Assembly: GCF_014230355.1 (NCBI RefSeq)
Contig: NZ_JACLAX010000001.1
Coordinates: forward strand, 422,068 to 486,067
DNA length: 64,000 bases
Direction of reading: 5' to 3'
Source: Novosphingobium piscinae
GTDB lineage: Bacteria > Pseudomonadota > Alphaproteobacteria > Sphingomonadales > Sphingomonadaceae
Part shown: positions 28,209 through 37,303 of the stretch, one piece after another
How positions within the stretch are numbered: position 1 is the stretch's first letter
Layout of the letters: every line of letters starts with the position of its first letter
The notes under the pieces: generated by a model
What the model was told of the DNA's origin: nothing
Seen by the model: the letters and a program-made list of their open reading frames with translations, nothing else
Database searches by the model: none
Made by a program: the position numbers and the translations under genes

Positions 28209-30907
28209 GTCACCCTCGCCACCGGTACTGCCGACATGGACGTGCCGTCCGGATCGGGACGTTGCCAGCGGAATGTGCTGCGGCCCGCGCGGACACTGTG
28301 CTGCTCGCCCCGGTCCAGCACGACCTTGCCCGTGCATCCCGGCGGAACGGTGACCGCCAGCTCGACCATGTCACCATCCACCCGCCAAAAGCTCGACGCC
28401 GGTCCGTAAGGCGTCACGATCTCGGCGCCCGCATGGGTCAGACCTCCGCCAATCGTCGGTGCGAAGCGAATATGCCGGTAACCCGGCTCGAGCGGTCCGA
28501 TCCCGGCAACCCCTTCGAACAGCCAGGCCACCACCGCTCCGAACGCGTAATGGTTGTGGCTGTAGCGGGCATCGCCCTTGCTGGTATAGCCTTCCCAGCT
28601 CTCCCACGTGGTGGTCGCCCCCCGCCTTACCTGACCCAGCCACGACGGATCGCTGTCCTGCAGGAGCAGGCGGAACGCCACGTCCGGGCAGCCGAACCGC
28701 GCCAGCACAGGAAGCAGCAGGGGCGTACTCAGGAACCCTGTGCCGAGGTGACAATCGGCCGCCTCGATGAGCTCGACCAGCCGGTGCAGCGCCGCGGGTC
28801 GTTCGTTCTCGGGCAGCAGGTCGAAGGCCAGCGCGCGTACATAGTCGTCCTGCCGATCATGCCCGATCCGGGCCCCGCTGCGGCGGACGAAGGCTGCATG
28901 CCAGGCCCGCACCACGTTGGCCGAAAGCTCGGCATAGCGGGCGGCGTCGGCGTTATGCCCGAGGGTGCCGGCGATCTCGGCAAGCTGCCGCGAGGAGTGC
29001 GCCAGATAAGCAGTGGCAACCGACGCCGGCGCACGCAGACTGTGCTTCACATAGGTCAGCGGCATGCTTTCGCCGGGACGCAGCCATTCGCCCCAGTGGA
29101 AACCGCTATCGACGATGTAGCGCTCGAGCCCGCCCAGACGGCGCGGGAAAAGCCGCCCTCGACCGGGCCACCGGCGCGCCAGTGCGGCCAGATGATCAAC
29201 CCAGCGTCGCATGCTGTCATACTGCCGGTCGAGAACCTGACGATCACCGAAGTGCCGGTAGAGCACACTCGGCAGCAAGACGCTGGCATCTCCCCAACCC
29301 GCGGAATCGACCGTCTGTCGCATCCACCGCGGGGCGGCACCGGAGTGACGGGTGACGTCCCCCGGGATATAGGGCGGGATCGCGCCGTTCTCGTGCTGCT
29401 CGAGCGCCAGGTTGCGCAGGTACCGCCGGAGGTATGGCTGGATATCGGCAAGGTATGCCGCCGTCTGAGCGAACACCTGGATGTCCCCGGTCCAGCCCGA
29501 GCGTTCGCGCGTCGGACAATCGGTCGGCGTATCGACGAAGTTGGAGATCATGCTCCAGCGGACGTTGCGCACCAGCTGGTTGATGCGATCGTCCGAGCAT
29601 TCGAAGGTGCCGTTGTAATCCAGCACCGTGGTCAGCACGATTGCCTCGAAGTCGGCAGGGTCCAAGTAATCGCCAGTGCCATCCACCTCGAGGAAGCGGA
29701 ACCCGTGGATGGTGAACCAGGGTTGCCACCACTCGGTCCGCCCGGCGCTGATCACCTCGTCACGCTGAGGGGGATGGCGGGCCATGTCGCCGAACAGATA
29801 CCCCGTATCGAGCTCGCCATCGCGGCCGACGACCTCGCTGAACGTCAGCGTGAGCCTGGTCCCCTCTGGCTGCGACAGGCGCATCCGGACAACCCCGGCA
29901 AGGTTCTGCCCGAAGTCGACGAGCAGCTTGCCCTTGGGTGAGCGCCACACCCGGGTCGCGGGCAAGCTGCGATAGGCGTCGACCCGCTCGACCTCCTCAG
30001 CCACCATCTGTCGGGTCGGCGGGGTGAGGATGGTGGCTGGCCCAAAGCGTTCGGGAGGCCGGGGGTCAGACAGCCAGTCTGACTCCGGTAAGCGCAGGTC
30101 GACCAGCTCGCCGCGCTTCGGATCGGACCGGATGATGCGGCCAGAGCCAGCGTGCCAGTCAGGACCGGTCCCGAAGGTCTGCACACTGCCATCGGTAAAC
30201 TCAATGAACACCTGGGCGAACCCTGCCAGCCGGTCACCGAAGGTCTGGCGCTTGTCAGCGATGCCGCTGTGGCCCCGATAGCGCCCATCGCCGACGGCCA
30301 TGGCGAGCAGGTTCCGTCCGGACCGCAGCTCGGCAGTAAGGTCATAGACCTGATATTCGAGGATGTGGTCGCTATGGGTCCACCGGGGCACCTGCGCCGA
30401 CCCGGTCAGGTCGTGGCCGTTCACGAAGAAGCGGTACCACCCCAGCGCGCTCACGCAGGCCCGGGCGCGCACGACGTCGCGACGCAGATCGAGCGAACCG
30501 CGCAGGTAAAGCGCGGCGCGGTCGGGGATGTCCCCGCCGATCCAGGCCGCGGACCAGAGCGCCGGATCGAGCACCCCGGTTTCGAATGAGGCGGGTTTGC
30601 TCCAGGGGCCGGCCATGTCACCGTTCCAGAGCCGGACCTGCCACGCGTAGCTGGTCAGGCTGTCCAGCGGTGGTCCCGCGTAAGGGATATCGAGCATATC
30701 GCCCGACGGCACGATCGCGCCGGTCCAGAGCGGGCGGGCTTCGTCTTGCCCCGCACCATGCAGCACGCGCAGCTGATACGCGGTCTGGACCGACCCGGAG
30801 GCGAGCCGCCACGAAAAGGCAGGGGCCGGATTGTCCAGACCGCACGGCGCGCAGCGCCGATCGGTGCGCAGGTTGATCGCACTGGGCTGGATATTCTCGA
30901 CCGACAT
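28205..30907 (-). CDS. alpha-L-rhamnosidase, GH78
   Basis: 900 aa from ATG 30907 (GGAAAGGG just upstream; ATG 30910 adjoins). Inverting glycosidase releasing terminal L-rhamnose. Domain order: N-terminal Ig-like (FSWRLASGSVQTAYQLRV), jelly-roll sheets (YVDL-type WYRFFVNGHDLTGS), the (alpha/alpha)6 barrel with the GH78 signature DTPTDCPTRERSGWTGD near residues 464-480 and TTWESWEGYTSKGDARYSHNHYAFGAV, and a C-terminal beta domain. No signal peptide is visible, so it is probably cytoplasmic and acts after import by the nearby TonB receptor plus an unknown inner-membrane step. Heads the operon. Confidence 0.93.
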   Translation of the reverse strand: MSVENIQPSAINLRTDRRCAPCGLDNPAPAFSWRLASGSVQTAYQLRVLHGAGQDEARPLWTGAIVPSGDMLDIPYAGPPLDSLTSYAWQVRLWNGDMAGPWSKPASFETGVLDPALWSAAWIGGDIPDRAALYLRGSLDLRRDVVRARACVSALGWYRFFVNGHDLTGSAQVPRWTHSDHILEYQVYDLTAELRSGRNLLAMAVGDGRYRGHSGIADKRQTFGDRLAGFAQVFIEFTDGSVQTFGTGPDWHAGSGRIIRSDPKRGELVDLRLPESDWLSDPRPPERFGPATILTPPTRQMVAEEVERVDAYRSLPATRVWRSPKGKLLVDFGQNLAGVVRMRLSQPEGTRLTLTFSEVVGRDGELDTGYLFGDMARHPPQRDEVISAGRTEWWQPWFTIHGFRFLEVDGTGDYLDPADFEAIVLTTVLDYNGTFECSDDRINQLVRNVRWSMISNFVDTPTDCPTRERSGWTGDIQVFAQTAAYLADIQPYLRRYLRNLALEQHENGAIPPYIPGDVTRHSGAAPRWMRQTVDSAGWGDASVLLPSVLYRHFGDRQVLDRQYDSMRRWVDHLAALARRWPGRGRLFPRRLGGLERYIVDSGFHWGEWLRPGESMPLTYVKHSLRAPASVATAYLAHSSRQLAEIAGTLGHNADAARYAELSANVVRAWHAAFVRRSGARIGHDRQDDYVRALAFDLLPENERPAALHRLVELIEAADCHLGTGFLSTPLLLPVLARFGCPDVAFRLLLQDSDPSWLGQVRRGATTTWESWEGYTSKGDARYSHNHYAFGAVVAWLFEGVAGIGPLEPGYRHIRFAPTIGGGLTHAGAEIVTPYGPASSFWRVDGDMVELAVTVPPGCTGKVVLDRGEQHSVRAGRSTFRWQRPDPDGTSMSAVPVARVT

Positions 30908-31177
30908 CATAGCCCTTTCCGGAGAGCGATAAACGGTCGCTGGCAAATCATGTGGAGCGGCCTCATTAGATCCAGAATCCTACGCGGTCGGTAACACGCG
31001 GGCCGCAGCGCAATCCGGAAAGGGCGGGCCTGACCGCTTCCACAGTCAGGCCCGCTACCTATCACGCCTCGCTCGACCCGAACGATGGCGGCGTGAACAG
31101 GTGTTTGGCCCCCCTGCCGACACTTGCACCCGCCGTGTGCCAGCCCCTCGCCCGGAGATCGCGGGCCGGCACCAGGA

Positions 31178-33454
31178 TCAGAAGCTGGCGTCCAGCGACA
31201 GCCCCACCACCCGGCGCGATTCGGCGCCGGCGAACTGAGCGAAAGAGGCCGGATCAAGCTGCTGCGCGGATACCGGCGTCGAGAAGCGCGCACCCGACCG
31301 GAACGTGTCGAACAGGTTGCGGACAAAAACGGACACGCCGAACCTGTTGTTCGACGTCTTCACGCCGATCCGCCCGCCGACTGCAACCCAATCGTCCACA
31401 GAAAGCACTGCGTCGCCGGCGGCGTTGGAGTACTGGCGCGGGGTCCTGACCACGTCGGTCTGCACGAAGCCGTTGAGCCCCGCGCTGAGCGGCACCGTGT
31501 ACTCGGCGCTGCCAGTCAGCTTGAGCGCGCCGCCGGGCCGGAAGCGACTGACGTCGACGATCTGGCCGGCCGCGTTCTGCGCAAAATAGCCGGCCCCATA
31601 CCGACGCACGAGGAACGTCGCGCCCAGGTTCAGGGTCAAACCGGTGACCGGGCGGCCGAACAGGTTGGCGGTCGCGCCCCAGGTCCGATACGTCGGGGCG
31701 TTGCCGAAGACGAGCAGATTGACCGCCGTCGAGGTGTCGACGAAGTTCGCCTGAAAATCCTTGATGCGCGTGTAGAACCCGGTCGCATTGAAGGCGATGT
31801 TGCCATCCATGAGAGAGGACTTGAAGCCACCCTCCATGGACGTGGGGATCTCCGGCCGAACGATCAGCTGGCTGCCGCTGACGCCAGCAGCCTGATCGTT
31901 GACGGCCGGGCCCTTGTAGCCGCGGGTGATCGTAGCGAACACCATCAGGTGCGGGGTCAGGTCGTACTGCAAGCCGGCGCGGTAACCGAAATAGGTGTCG
32001 GTGGCCTTCGCGTTGATCGCGGGCAGCGGCGTGATCTGGCCAACGGCGCCGGGCGCCAGCGTGGTCGCCGCGGTCTGCGCCTGAACGCTTTCGTGACCCA
32101 GCCGGAGACCCAGCACGACCCTGAAACGGGGCGACAGATTGAGCGTCGCTTGACCGAAGGCGGCATAGCCTTCGGTCTGAACGGCGGTGTCGCGGACCTG
32201 CCCGAACGGCAGCGCGCACAGCGCCGGGCTAGGCAGCGGGCATGCCCCGATCAGCGGCAGATCGGCCAAGATGTTGCCGACCTGGGTCACCGAGTTGGTC
32301 AGTCGCTGGTTCGAATAGTAGAGCCCGGCCACACCTTCGATGAAACCGCCGTTGGGCGTCGAGAGGCGCAGTTCCTGGCTGAGGTTGCGCTGCGAACCGG
32401 TCTGCGGCTGCGTGTAACGGTTGGCCGTGGTGCTGTCGATGTCGACCAGTTCGTTGATGGTGCGGCGGCGGATCGCACTGACCGAGGTCAGCGTGAGGTC
32501 ACCGAGTTCCAAATCGATCTGGCCGGACGCACCGAAAACCTTGTGGTCGCTGCGGTTCGTGCCCGCGCAGCCATCCGTGTTGGCGGGGCCGACGACGACG
32601 CCGCAACCCGCGAGTCGCGCCGTCAGCAGGCTGGTGGGCGACGACTGGTACACGGCCCACTGCACGCCGCCATTGTAGTGGTTGTGCGTGTAGTCGCTCG
32701 ACAGGTTCACGGTCAGCCGGTCAGTGGCCTTCCACAGGAAACGGCCGCGCACGGCATCGCTCTGCCGCTTCTGCCACGAATCGTCGGCGAGGTTGTGCTG
32801 AACCTTGGGGTCCTGGTTGAAACCGGCGGCTACCCGCAGGGCGGCATTGTCGCTGACCGGCACGTTGACCGCCACCCGCCCGATGTAGTTGTCGAGCGTA
32901 CCCACATCGGTATGCGCGATGAGCGCGAAACGGCTCGGGTCGGGCGCGGCCGTGACGACGTTGATGACACCGGCGGACGAATTGCGCCCGAACAGCGTGC
33001 TTTGCGGCCCTTCGAGCACCTCGATCCGCGCGATGTCGAACAGGAGCGGCGGATCGATCGAGGTGTTGGCGAGGGCGACGTTGTCGATGACGACCCCGAC
33101 GCTGCCTTCCGAGCTCTGCGCCAGCGAGATGCCGCCCACGCCGCGGATGCTCAGCGCACCGTAGCCCGTAGGCCCGGCGATATCGAGCGCGGGCGCCGAG
33201 CGCGTGAGGTTCTCGACCGAGTTGACGTTCTGACGGACCAGTTGTCCGCCATCGACCACGGTCACCGCGATGGGCACCTTCTGCAGGCGTTCGGCACGGC
33301 GATTGGCGGTCACGATAATCTCGCCCGCGTTCATCTCCGCAACCGCGCCATCCGCGCCCGACGGTTCGCCGCCGGCCGCGCCAGCGGATTGGGCGTGCGC
33401 CGGAACCGCCAGAGCCAGCAGGCTGCAACCGATCAAAATGGAACCAAGTCTCAT
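31178..33454 (-). CDS. TonB-dependent outer-membrane receptor
   Basis: 758 aa from ATG 33454, set by AGAGGA five bases upstream and by the signal peptide that follows (MRLGSILIGCSLLALAVPAHAQ). TonB-box-like EIIVTA near residues 44-49, plug with LSIRGVGG and LEGPQSTLFGRNSS, barrel with a C-terminal F (SLDASF). Upstream of the rhamnosidase operon on the same strand (270 bp apart) and divergent from a TetR gene, so it probably imports the rhamnosylated substrate. Confidence 0.94.
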   Translation of the reverse strand: MRLGSILIGCSLLALAVPAHAQSAGAAGGEPSGADGAVAEMNAGEIIVTANRRAERLQKVPIAVTVVDGGQLVRQNVNSVENLTRSAPALDIAGPTGYGALSIRGVGGISLAQSSEGSVGVVIDNVALANTSIDPPLLFDIARIEVLEGPQSTLFGRNSSAGVINVVTAAPDPSRFALIAHTDVGTLDNYIGRVAVNVPVSDNAALRVAAGFNQDPKVQHNLADDSWQKRQSDAVRGRFLWKATDRLTVNLSSDYTHNHYNGGVQWAVYQSSPTSLLTARLAGCGVVVGPANTDGCAGTNRSDHKVFGASGQIDLELGDLTLTSVSAIRRRTINELVDIDSTTANRYTQPQTGSQRNLSQELRLSTPNGGFIEGVAGLYYSNQRLTNSVTQVGNILADLPLIGACPLPSPALCALPFGQVRDTAVQTEGYAAFGQATLNLSPRFRVVLGLRLGHESVQAQTAATTLAPGAVGQITPLPAINAKATDTYFGYRAGLQYDLTPHLMVFATITRGYKGPAVNDQAAGVSGSQLIVRPEIPTSMEGGFKSSLMDGNIAFNATGFYTRIKDFQANFVDTSTAVNLLVFGNAPTYRTWGATANLFGRPVTGLTLNLGATFLVRRYGAGYFAQNAAGQIVDVSRFRPGGALKLTGSAEYTVPLSAGLNGFVQTDVVRTPRQYSNAAGDAVLSVDDWVAVGGRIGVKTSNNRFGVSVFVRNLFDTFRSGARFSTPVSAQQLDPASFAQFAGAESRRVVGLSLDASF

Positions 33455-33512
33455 GTTATCCTCTCCCGCTGGATCTATGTCCCGAGCTGCCACAGAAATA
33501 GGATCGGCATTT

Positions 33513-33538
33513 ACAAACTGTCAAGTCAGTAAGTTTGT
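33513..33538. promoter_or_regulatory. inverted repeat between TonB receptor and TetR genes
   Basis: ACAAACT (33513-33519) and AGTTTGT (33532-33538) are perfect complements, 12 bp apart. Position 60-85 bp upstream of the receptor ATG fits a TetR operator over the divergent promoters. Confidence 0.5.
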
Positions 33539-33563
33539 TTGGCGAGAGAGGGGGCAAGTCGCT

Positions 33564-33677
33564 ATGCAGGTCGAGGCGGAAACCACGATGCGGCGCGCCG
33601 CTCGCGGCAAGGCGTCCAACAGCCCGCACAGAACGGTCAGAAGAGTCCGTCGTAAAACCGGAAGGAAGCCCATATAG
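33564..33677 (+). CDS. possible 37-aa basic leader peptide
   Basis: ATG 33564 follows a purine-rich AGAGGGGG and the frame stops at TAG 33675-33677, two bases before the TetR ATG at 33680. The peptide is strongly basic (RRAARGK, RRVRRKTGRK). Its spacing would allow translational coupling to the regulator. No homologue recognised, so it may be chance. Confidence 0.3.
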   Translation: MQVEAETTMRRAARGKASNSPHRTVRRVRRKTGRKPI

Positions 33678-33679
33678 CT

Positions 33680-34360
33680 ATGTTGATGGAGACCGTTTCG
33701 CCGCCCGAGCCCAAGCTTCGCCGCCGTCAGGAGGATCGGAGCGCCGACTCGCGCAAGCGGATCATCGATGCGACGATCCGGTGCCTCTACCGGTTTGGCT
33801 ACAGCGGCACGTCCACGGCTTTGATCGCCAAGGAGGCCGGGGTCAGCCGTGGCAATATCTTCTACCACTTCGCGACCTACGCGGACCTGATGATCGCGGT
33901 GCGTGATGCCGTCTATCACGAGGAACGCCAGCTGATCGAGGATATCAAGCAGCGCCTCGGGACAAGGGCCTATCTCGCCGAGGCGCCGCGCTATGTCCTC
34001 GCCGGCATGCGCCGCGAGCCGGCGATCGCCGTCGACGAGATCCTGCTCGCTGCGAGGTCCGATCAGGAATTGAGCGCCAAGCTGCGCGAGACCGAGAAGA
34101 CAATCGACCAGCGGGCCATCGCCGATTTCGCCGACCTCTACACTGAACTGGGGCTCAAGCCGCCGTACAACCTTCCGATCCTGGTCAGGGTGTCCATCGC
34201 TGCGTTCCGCGGGCTGGCGATCGCGGAACTTGTCCAGGGCCAGGATGCCCAGATCGAGGAGTGCATCGACTACCTGATCTACCTGCTCCAGATCGGCGAG
34301 AAGATCGAACCACCCACGTCCTATGGCACAGCCAACCTGCCCGTCACTGGTGGGGGTTAA
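33680..34360 (+). CDS. TetR family transcriptional regulator
   Basis: 226 aa (ATG 33680; ATG 33686 also possible). Helix-turn-helix at about residues 25-70: SRKRIIDATIRCLYRFGYSGTSTALIAKEAGVSRGNIFYHFATYADLM. C-terminal ligand domain with YLIYLLQIGEKIE. Divergent from the TonB receptor; most likely controls it and the rhamnosidase operon through the dyad at 33513-33538. Confidence 0.9.
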   Translation: MLMETVSPPEPKLRRRQEDRSADSRKRIIDATIRCLYRFGYSGTSTALIAKEAGVSRGNIFYHFATYADLMIAVRDAVYHEERQLIEDIKQRLGTRAYLAEAPRYVLAGMRREPAIAVDEILLAARSDQELSAKLRETEKTIDQRAIADFADLYTELGLKPPYNLPILVRVSIAAFRGLAIAELVQGQDAQIEECIDYLIYLLQIGEKIEPPTSYGTANLPVTGGG

Positions 34361-34535
34361 CCTGGCCTGCGGCCGGCCGCCGCTCGTGCCCCGGGCCACG
34401 ATCTGCGCCTTTGCCGCCCTACCGCCTCAAGCGGGTTGAAGCCCCACCGAGCGATCAACCGCCCCGACCAGTCGATGCGCCCCCGCCGGGTAGTGGCGCC
34501 GGGCGCTGACCGTCGCGACGCAACTTGGAGAATGT

Positions 34536-35233
34536 CATGGCCACGTCAGTTTCATAGCGCGCGGAAGCCGCGCCGCACCTTTCGTCCCCCTCCCCGTCTT
34601 CCCACTCCCTGTCTTCCCAGCCCCTGCCGACACGGCGTCTGCTGACGGAGCTGCTGGATCGGGCGACCGGGGCGCACCCGGGCCGGACGCGATCGACTTC
34701 TTCGGCAAGACCTGGACCTATGGCGAGCTGGGCACGCTGGTCGACCGGGCAGCGCGTGGATGCAGGATCGAGGGCTGCGCCGCGGCGATCGTTTCGGCAT
34801 CTGCCGGCCCAATTGCCCCTATTTCATCTTGCTTTATTTCGCTGCGCTGCATGCCGGCGCGACCGTGGTCAGTTTCAATCCGCTCTACACCGAACGCGAA
34901 ATCAAGCACCTAATCCGCGATTCAGGCGCGCGCATGATGGCCGTTCCCGACCTTGCGCGGTGCATGGCAAGGTCGAGGCGGTCGCGCGCAGGACCGGTAT
35001 CGAAACGATCGTGGTGTGCGAAATGTCGGCCATGCTGCCGCTGGGCAAGGCGCTGGGCTTCACCCTGTTCAAGCGGGGCGACCATGCCCGGATCGGCAAT
35101 GTCGCGCTGCACGTGACGATGCACAGGCCGCTAGCGAGCAGGGGGCGACGCAATCGGTCGATGTCACGCCCGCGGACATTGCCGTGATCCAGTACACCGG
35201 CGGCACCACCGGCGTGCCGAAGGGCGCGATGCT
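34536..35233 (+). pseudogene. long-chain-fatty-acid/AMP-dependent CoA ligase, frameshifted and truncated
   Basis: Pieces of an acyl-CoA ligase occur in order but in different frames: LLTELLDRATGAHP, DFFGKTWTYGELGTLVDRAARG, then RRGDRFGICRPNCPYFILLY with TEREIKHLIRDSGARMM, then GKVEAVARRTGIETIVVCEM, then the AMP-binding P-loop YTGGTTGVPKGAML. At least three frameshifts separate them. The gene ends abruptly where ISL3 sequence starts, so about two thirds of the enzyme (with the adenylation C-terminus) is missing. Not functional. Confidence 0.8.
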
Positions 35234-36528
35234 CATGCTGCGCGCGATGGTCCGTGCACTCAGCCCCGCACCGCCTGTGTGGCCAAGTTTCTCGTCGCGA
35301 CGCCGGCGGGTCGCCCACTCGCTGACCACGCGCAACGAACCGCCAAACCCGGCTTCCTTCAGTCGCCGCCACAATTGAGCGCCGACCCGGCAGCCTGCAT
35401 TCCATTCCGCCTCGAGTGTCAGCGACCAGGCATCAAGTGAACTCTGGCGCATGCGGAAGGTGTCGTGACGCTGGCCGCGCAGGACCTTGCGTATGGTCTT
35501 GCGCGACACTCCGGTCGTGCGCGCCATGACCCTGATCGGCACCCCTTGTCCGGCCAGATCGAAAATCTGGCGGTTGAGGGCCTCGCGCAATTGGTAGCCA
35601 TCCCACTGAATGCGCTCGGCACGGGTCAGGGTCGCCGGATCGACCGGCCCCGTCGGCGCAAGTGCGCGCCGCAAGCATGGCATTTCCGAGCGTACCGCGG
35701 CCAGAAATGCTGCCGAGGCGTTCTCGACCAAGTGCCAGCGGTCAGCCACCTGCTGCGCCTGCGGCGCAGCCTCGTTGGCGGCCGCACCATAACCCGGACC
35801 GCGGTCGCGGCAGATGATTTCGACTTGCGGGTTCTGTCGCAGCCAGGCGACCACAGTGTCGCGCTGGCGATCGGGCAGCAAATCGATGACCTCGCGGCGC
35901 TCGAGCTCGACCACGATGTTCCCGTAGCTGTGGCCGAGGCGTCAGGCGAAGTCGTCGATGCCCACCACCCGCGCAGGTGGCGGCGGTACGGTGGCAGGGT
36001 CGCTGCGTCGTACAACTCGGAGCATCGTGTCGCGCGACCAAGGCGCCGACAGACGCGCCATCATCCGCGAACCCGGTCTGCCTCCCAAAGCCACCGCCAC
36101 CGCACGCACCAGCGCGTCGCAACGCTCTACCCTGCGGCCATATCGGCGGCCAACCGGCGGAGCCAGCGGCTCGCTGAATGTGCGCCTTAGGCAAGGCGTG
36201 TGCAGACAACGAAACCGTCGAACCGACAGCCGCAGCCTGACGGTGCTGCCCCTGACCGGCAGATCCGACAGCGTGCGGTCGTATCGACTGTGAAGGGACG
36301 TCGATGGCATCGCGCAGTCCGGGCAGTTTGCTCCTACCGCCGCCAATCGGCCCGACATCTCGACAATCCCGTCGATCACAGTTCGGCTTTCCAAGATCAG
36401 ACCCGGTAGCCGCAGGCTAAAGTCCGATGCTTTCGAGGCCATCGACGTTCACTCCTTGCTGCACCCCGGTGGAGTGGGCCGGGCACAGCGCGGAAATGTC
36501 AAATTTGCACGGAGTTTGAGTCAGACCC
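35232..36528 (-). mobile_element. truncated ISL3-family insertion sequence
   Basis: The transposase 5' side is complete: terminal GGGTCTGACTC at 36528 reading leftwards, then TCCGTGCAAATTTGAC, as in ISL3-type ends. The 3' side is lost at about 35232, where the fadD-like pseudogene begins, so the right inverted repeat is absent. It disrupts an aldehyde dehydrogenase gene at 36529. Confidence 0.75.
35234..36442 (-). pseudogene. ISL3-family transposase with in-frame stop and lost C-terminus
   Basis: N-terminal zinc-ribbon and linker (CPDCAMPSTSLHSRYDRTLSDLPVRG, CLHTPCLRRTF), then GIDDFA followed by an opal TGA at 35942-35944, where family members have Trp. The same frame continues with RLGHSYGNIVVELERREVIDLLPDR, CRDRGPGY, QVADRWHLVENAS and a second HTH (VPIRVMARTTGVSRKTIRKVLRG). 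It ends at SARTIARSMSIA against the ligase pseudogene. One point mutation plus a 3' deletion have inactivated it. Confidence 0.82.
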
Positions 36529-36725
36529 TCGAATGCACGCCGGGCAGCGGCGATGACCTCTTCAACATCGCGTTGCGACGCATTGGCGCCGATCCCTACA
36601 GGCTTGCTGGTCCACGGACCGATGTTGTCGTAGCTGCGGCCGTGTTCCCCGCGGCGAAGAACGCCATCGACATAGAGCAAGCCTTCGGGAAGAACGCTGG
36701 AATCGGTTTCAGGCCTCGCGGTCAC
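36529..36725 (-). pseudogene. aldehyde dehydrogenase, N-terminal stub
   Basis: From ATG 36725: LLYVDGVLRRGEHGRSYDNI, GPWTSKPVGIGANASQRDVE and VIAAARRAFEG, the normal beginning of a class-3-type ALDH. After about 66 residues the reading frame enters the ISL3 end. All catalytic parts are gone. Promoter side faces the GbsR-like regulator, which may once have controlled it. Confidence 0.75.
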
Positions 36726-36847
36726 GTGTCATTCCCCATTCTTGTCATCAGGTCGCGGCGCTGGAACTCCGGTTGGGGCCAGACTCGACCTTGCTTGCAC
36801 GCATCATATTCTCTATATTTTTGAAATGAGAAATATTGTCAGCAGCC

Positions 36848-37303
36848 ATGCTCACTGAAGACCAGCGCCGCTTTCTCGACGAGTTCGTGACCCTGCTCGT
36901 GGGGTGGAACATGCCCGCCAATGCGGCGCGGGTTTATGGTTTCCTGCTCTACCAGAACGAGCCCGCCAGCCTCGACGAGATCGCGGAGGCACTGGAAATC
37001 AGCAAAAGCAATGCCTGCAAGGCGGCGAAGATGATGGAATCCGCCGGGCACATTCGGCGTGTGCCCGAGCGCGGCACGAAGCGAGTGCTCTACGTGGCGC
37101 GGGAGGATTTTGGCACGCCGTTTCTGCTACGCACCGCGTCGCTAGGAGCGTTGAATCGCCTGATGGAGAGGCGGGGCGTACGGATCGCTCAAGGCAAGGC
37201 AAATCAGCGAATACAGGATCTCGCCTCCTTTTACGCAAATATGCAGGCGGCCATGGAACATGTCGTGGCGGTCGACAGCAAACGCGCCGACCCGATCATC
37301 TGA
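36848..37303 (+). CDS. GbsR/MarR-type transcriptional regulator
   Basis: 151 aa from ATG 36848 (TTG 36836 also open). Pattern of the GbsR family: RRFLDEFVTLLVGWNMPANAARVYGFLLYQNEPASLDEIAEALEISKSNACKAAKMMESAGHIRRVPERGTKRVLY, a winged helix at about residues 25-90, then a helical dimerisation tail. Divergent from the ALDH stub; the spacer contains an imperfect dyad ATATTCTC / GAGAAATAT at about 36807-36837. Apparently intact although its probable target gene is broken. Confidence 0.85.
   Translation: MLTEDQRRFLDEFVTLLVGWNMPANAARVYGFLLYQNEPASLDEIAEALEISKSNACKAAKMMESAGHIRRVPERGTKRVLYVAREDFGTPFLLRTASLGALNRLMERRGVRIAQGKANQRIQDLASFYANMQAAMEHVVAVDSKRADPII

Noticed and set aside
28154..33532. Long plus-strand open frames opposite the rhamnosidase and second TonB receptor
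   Set aside because: Shadows of conserved minus-strand genes; low-complexity translation without domains.
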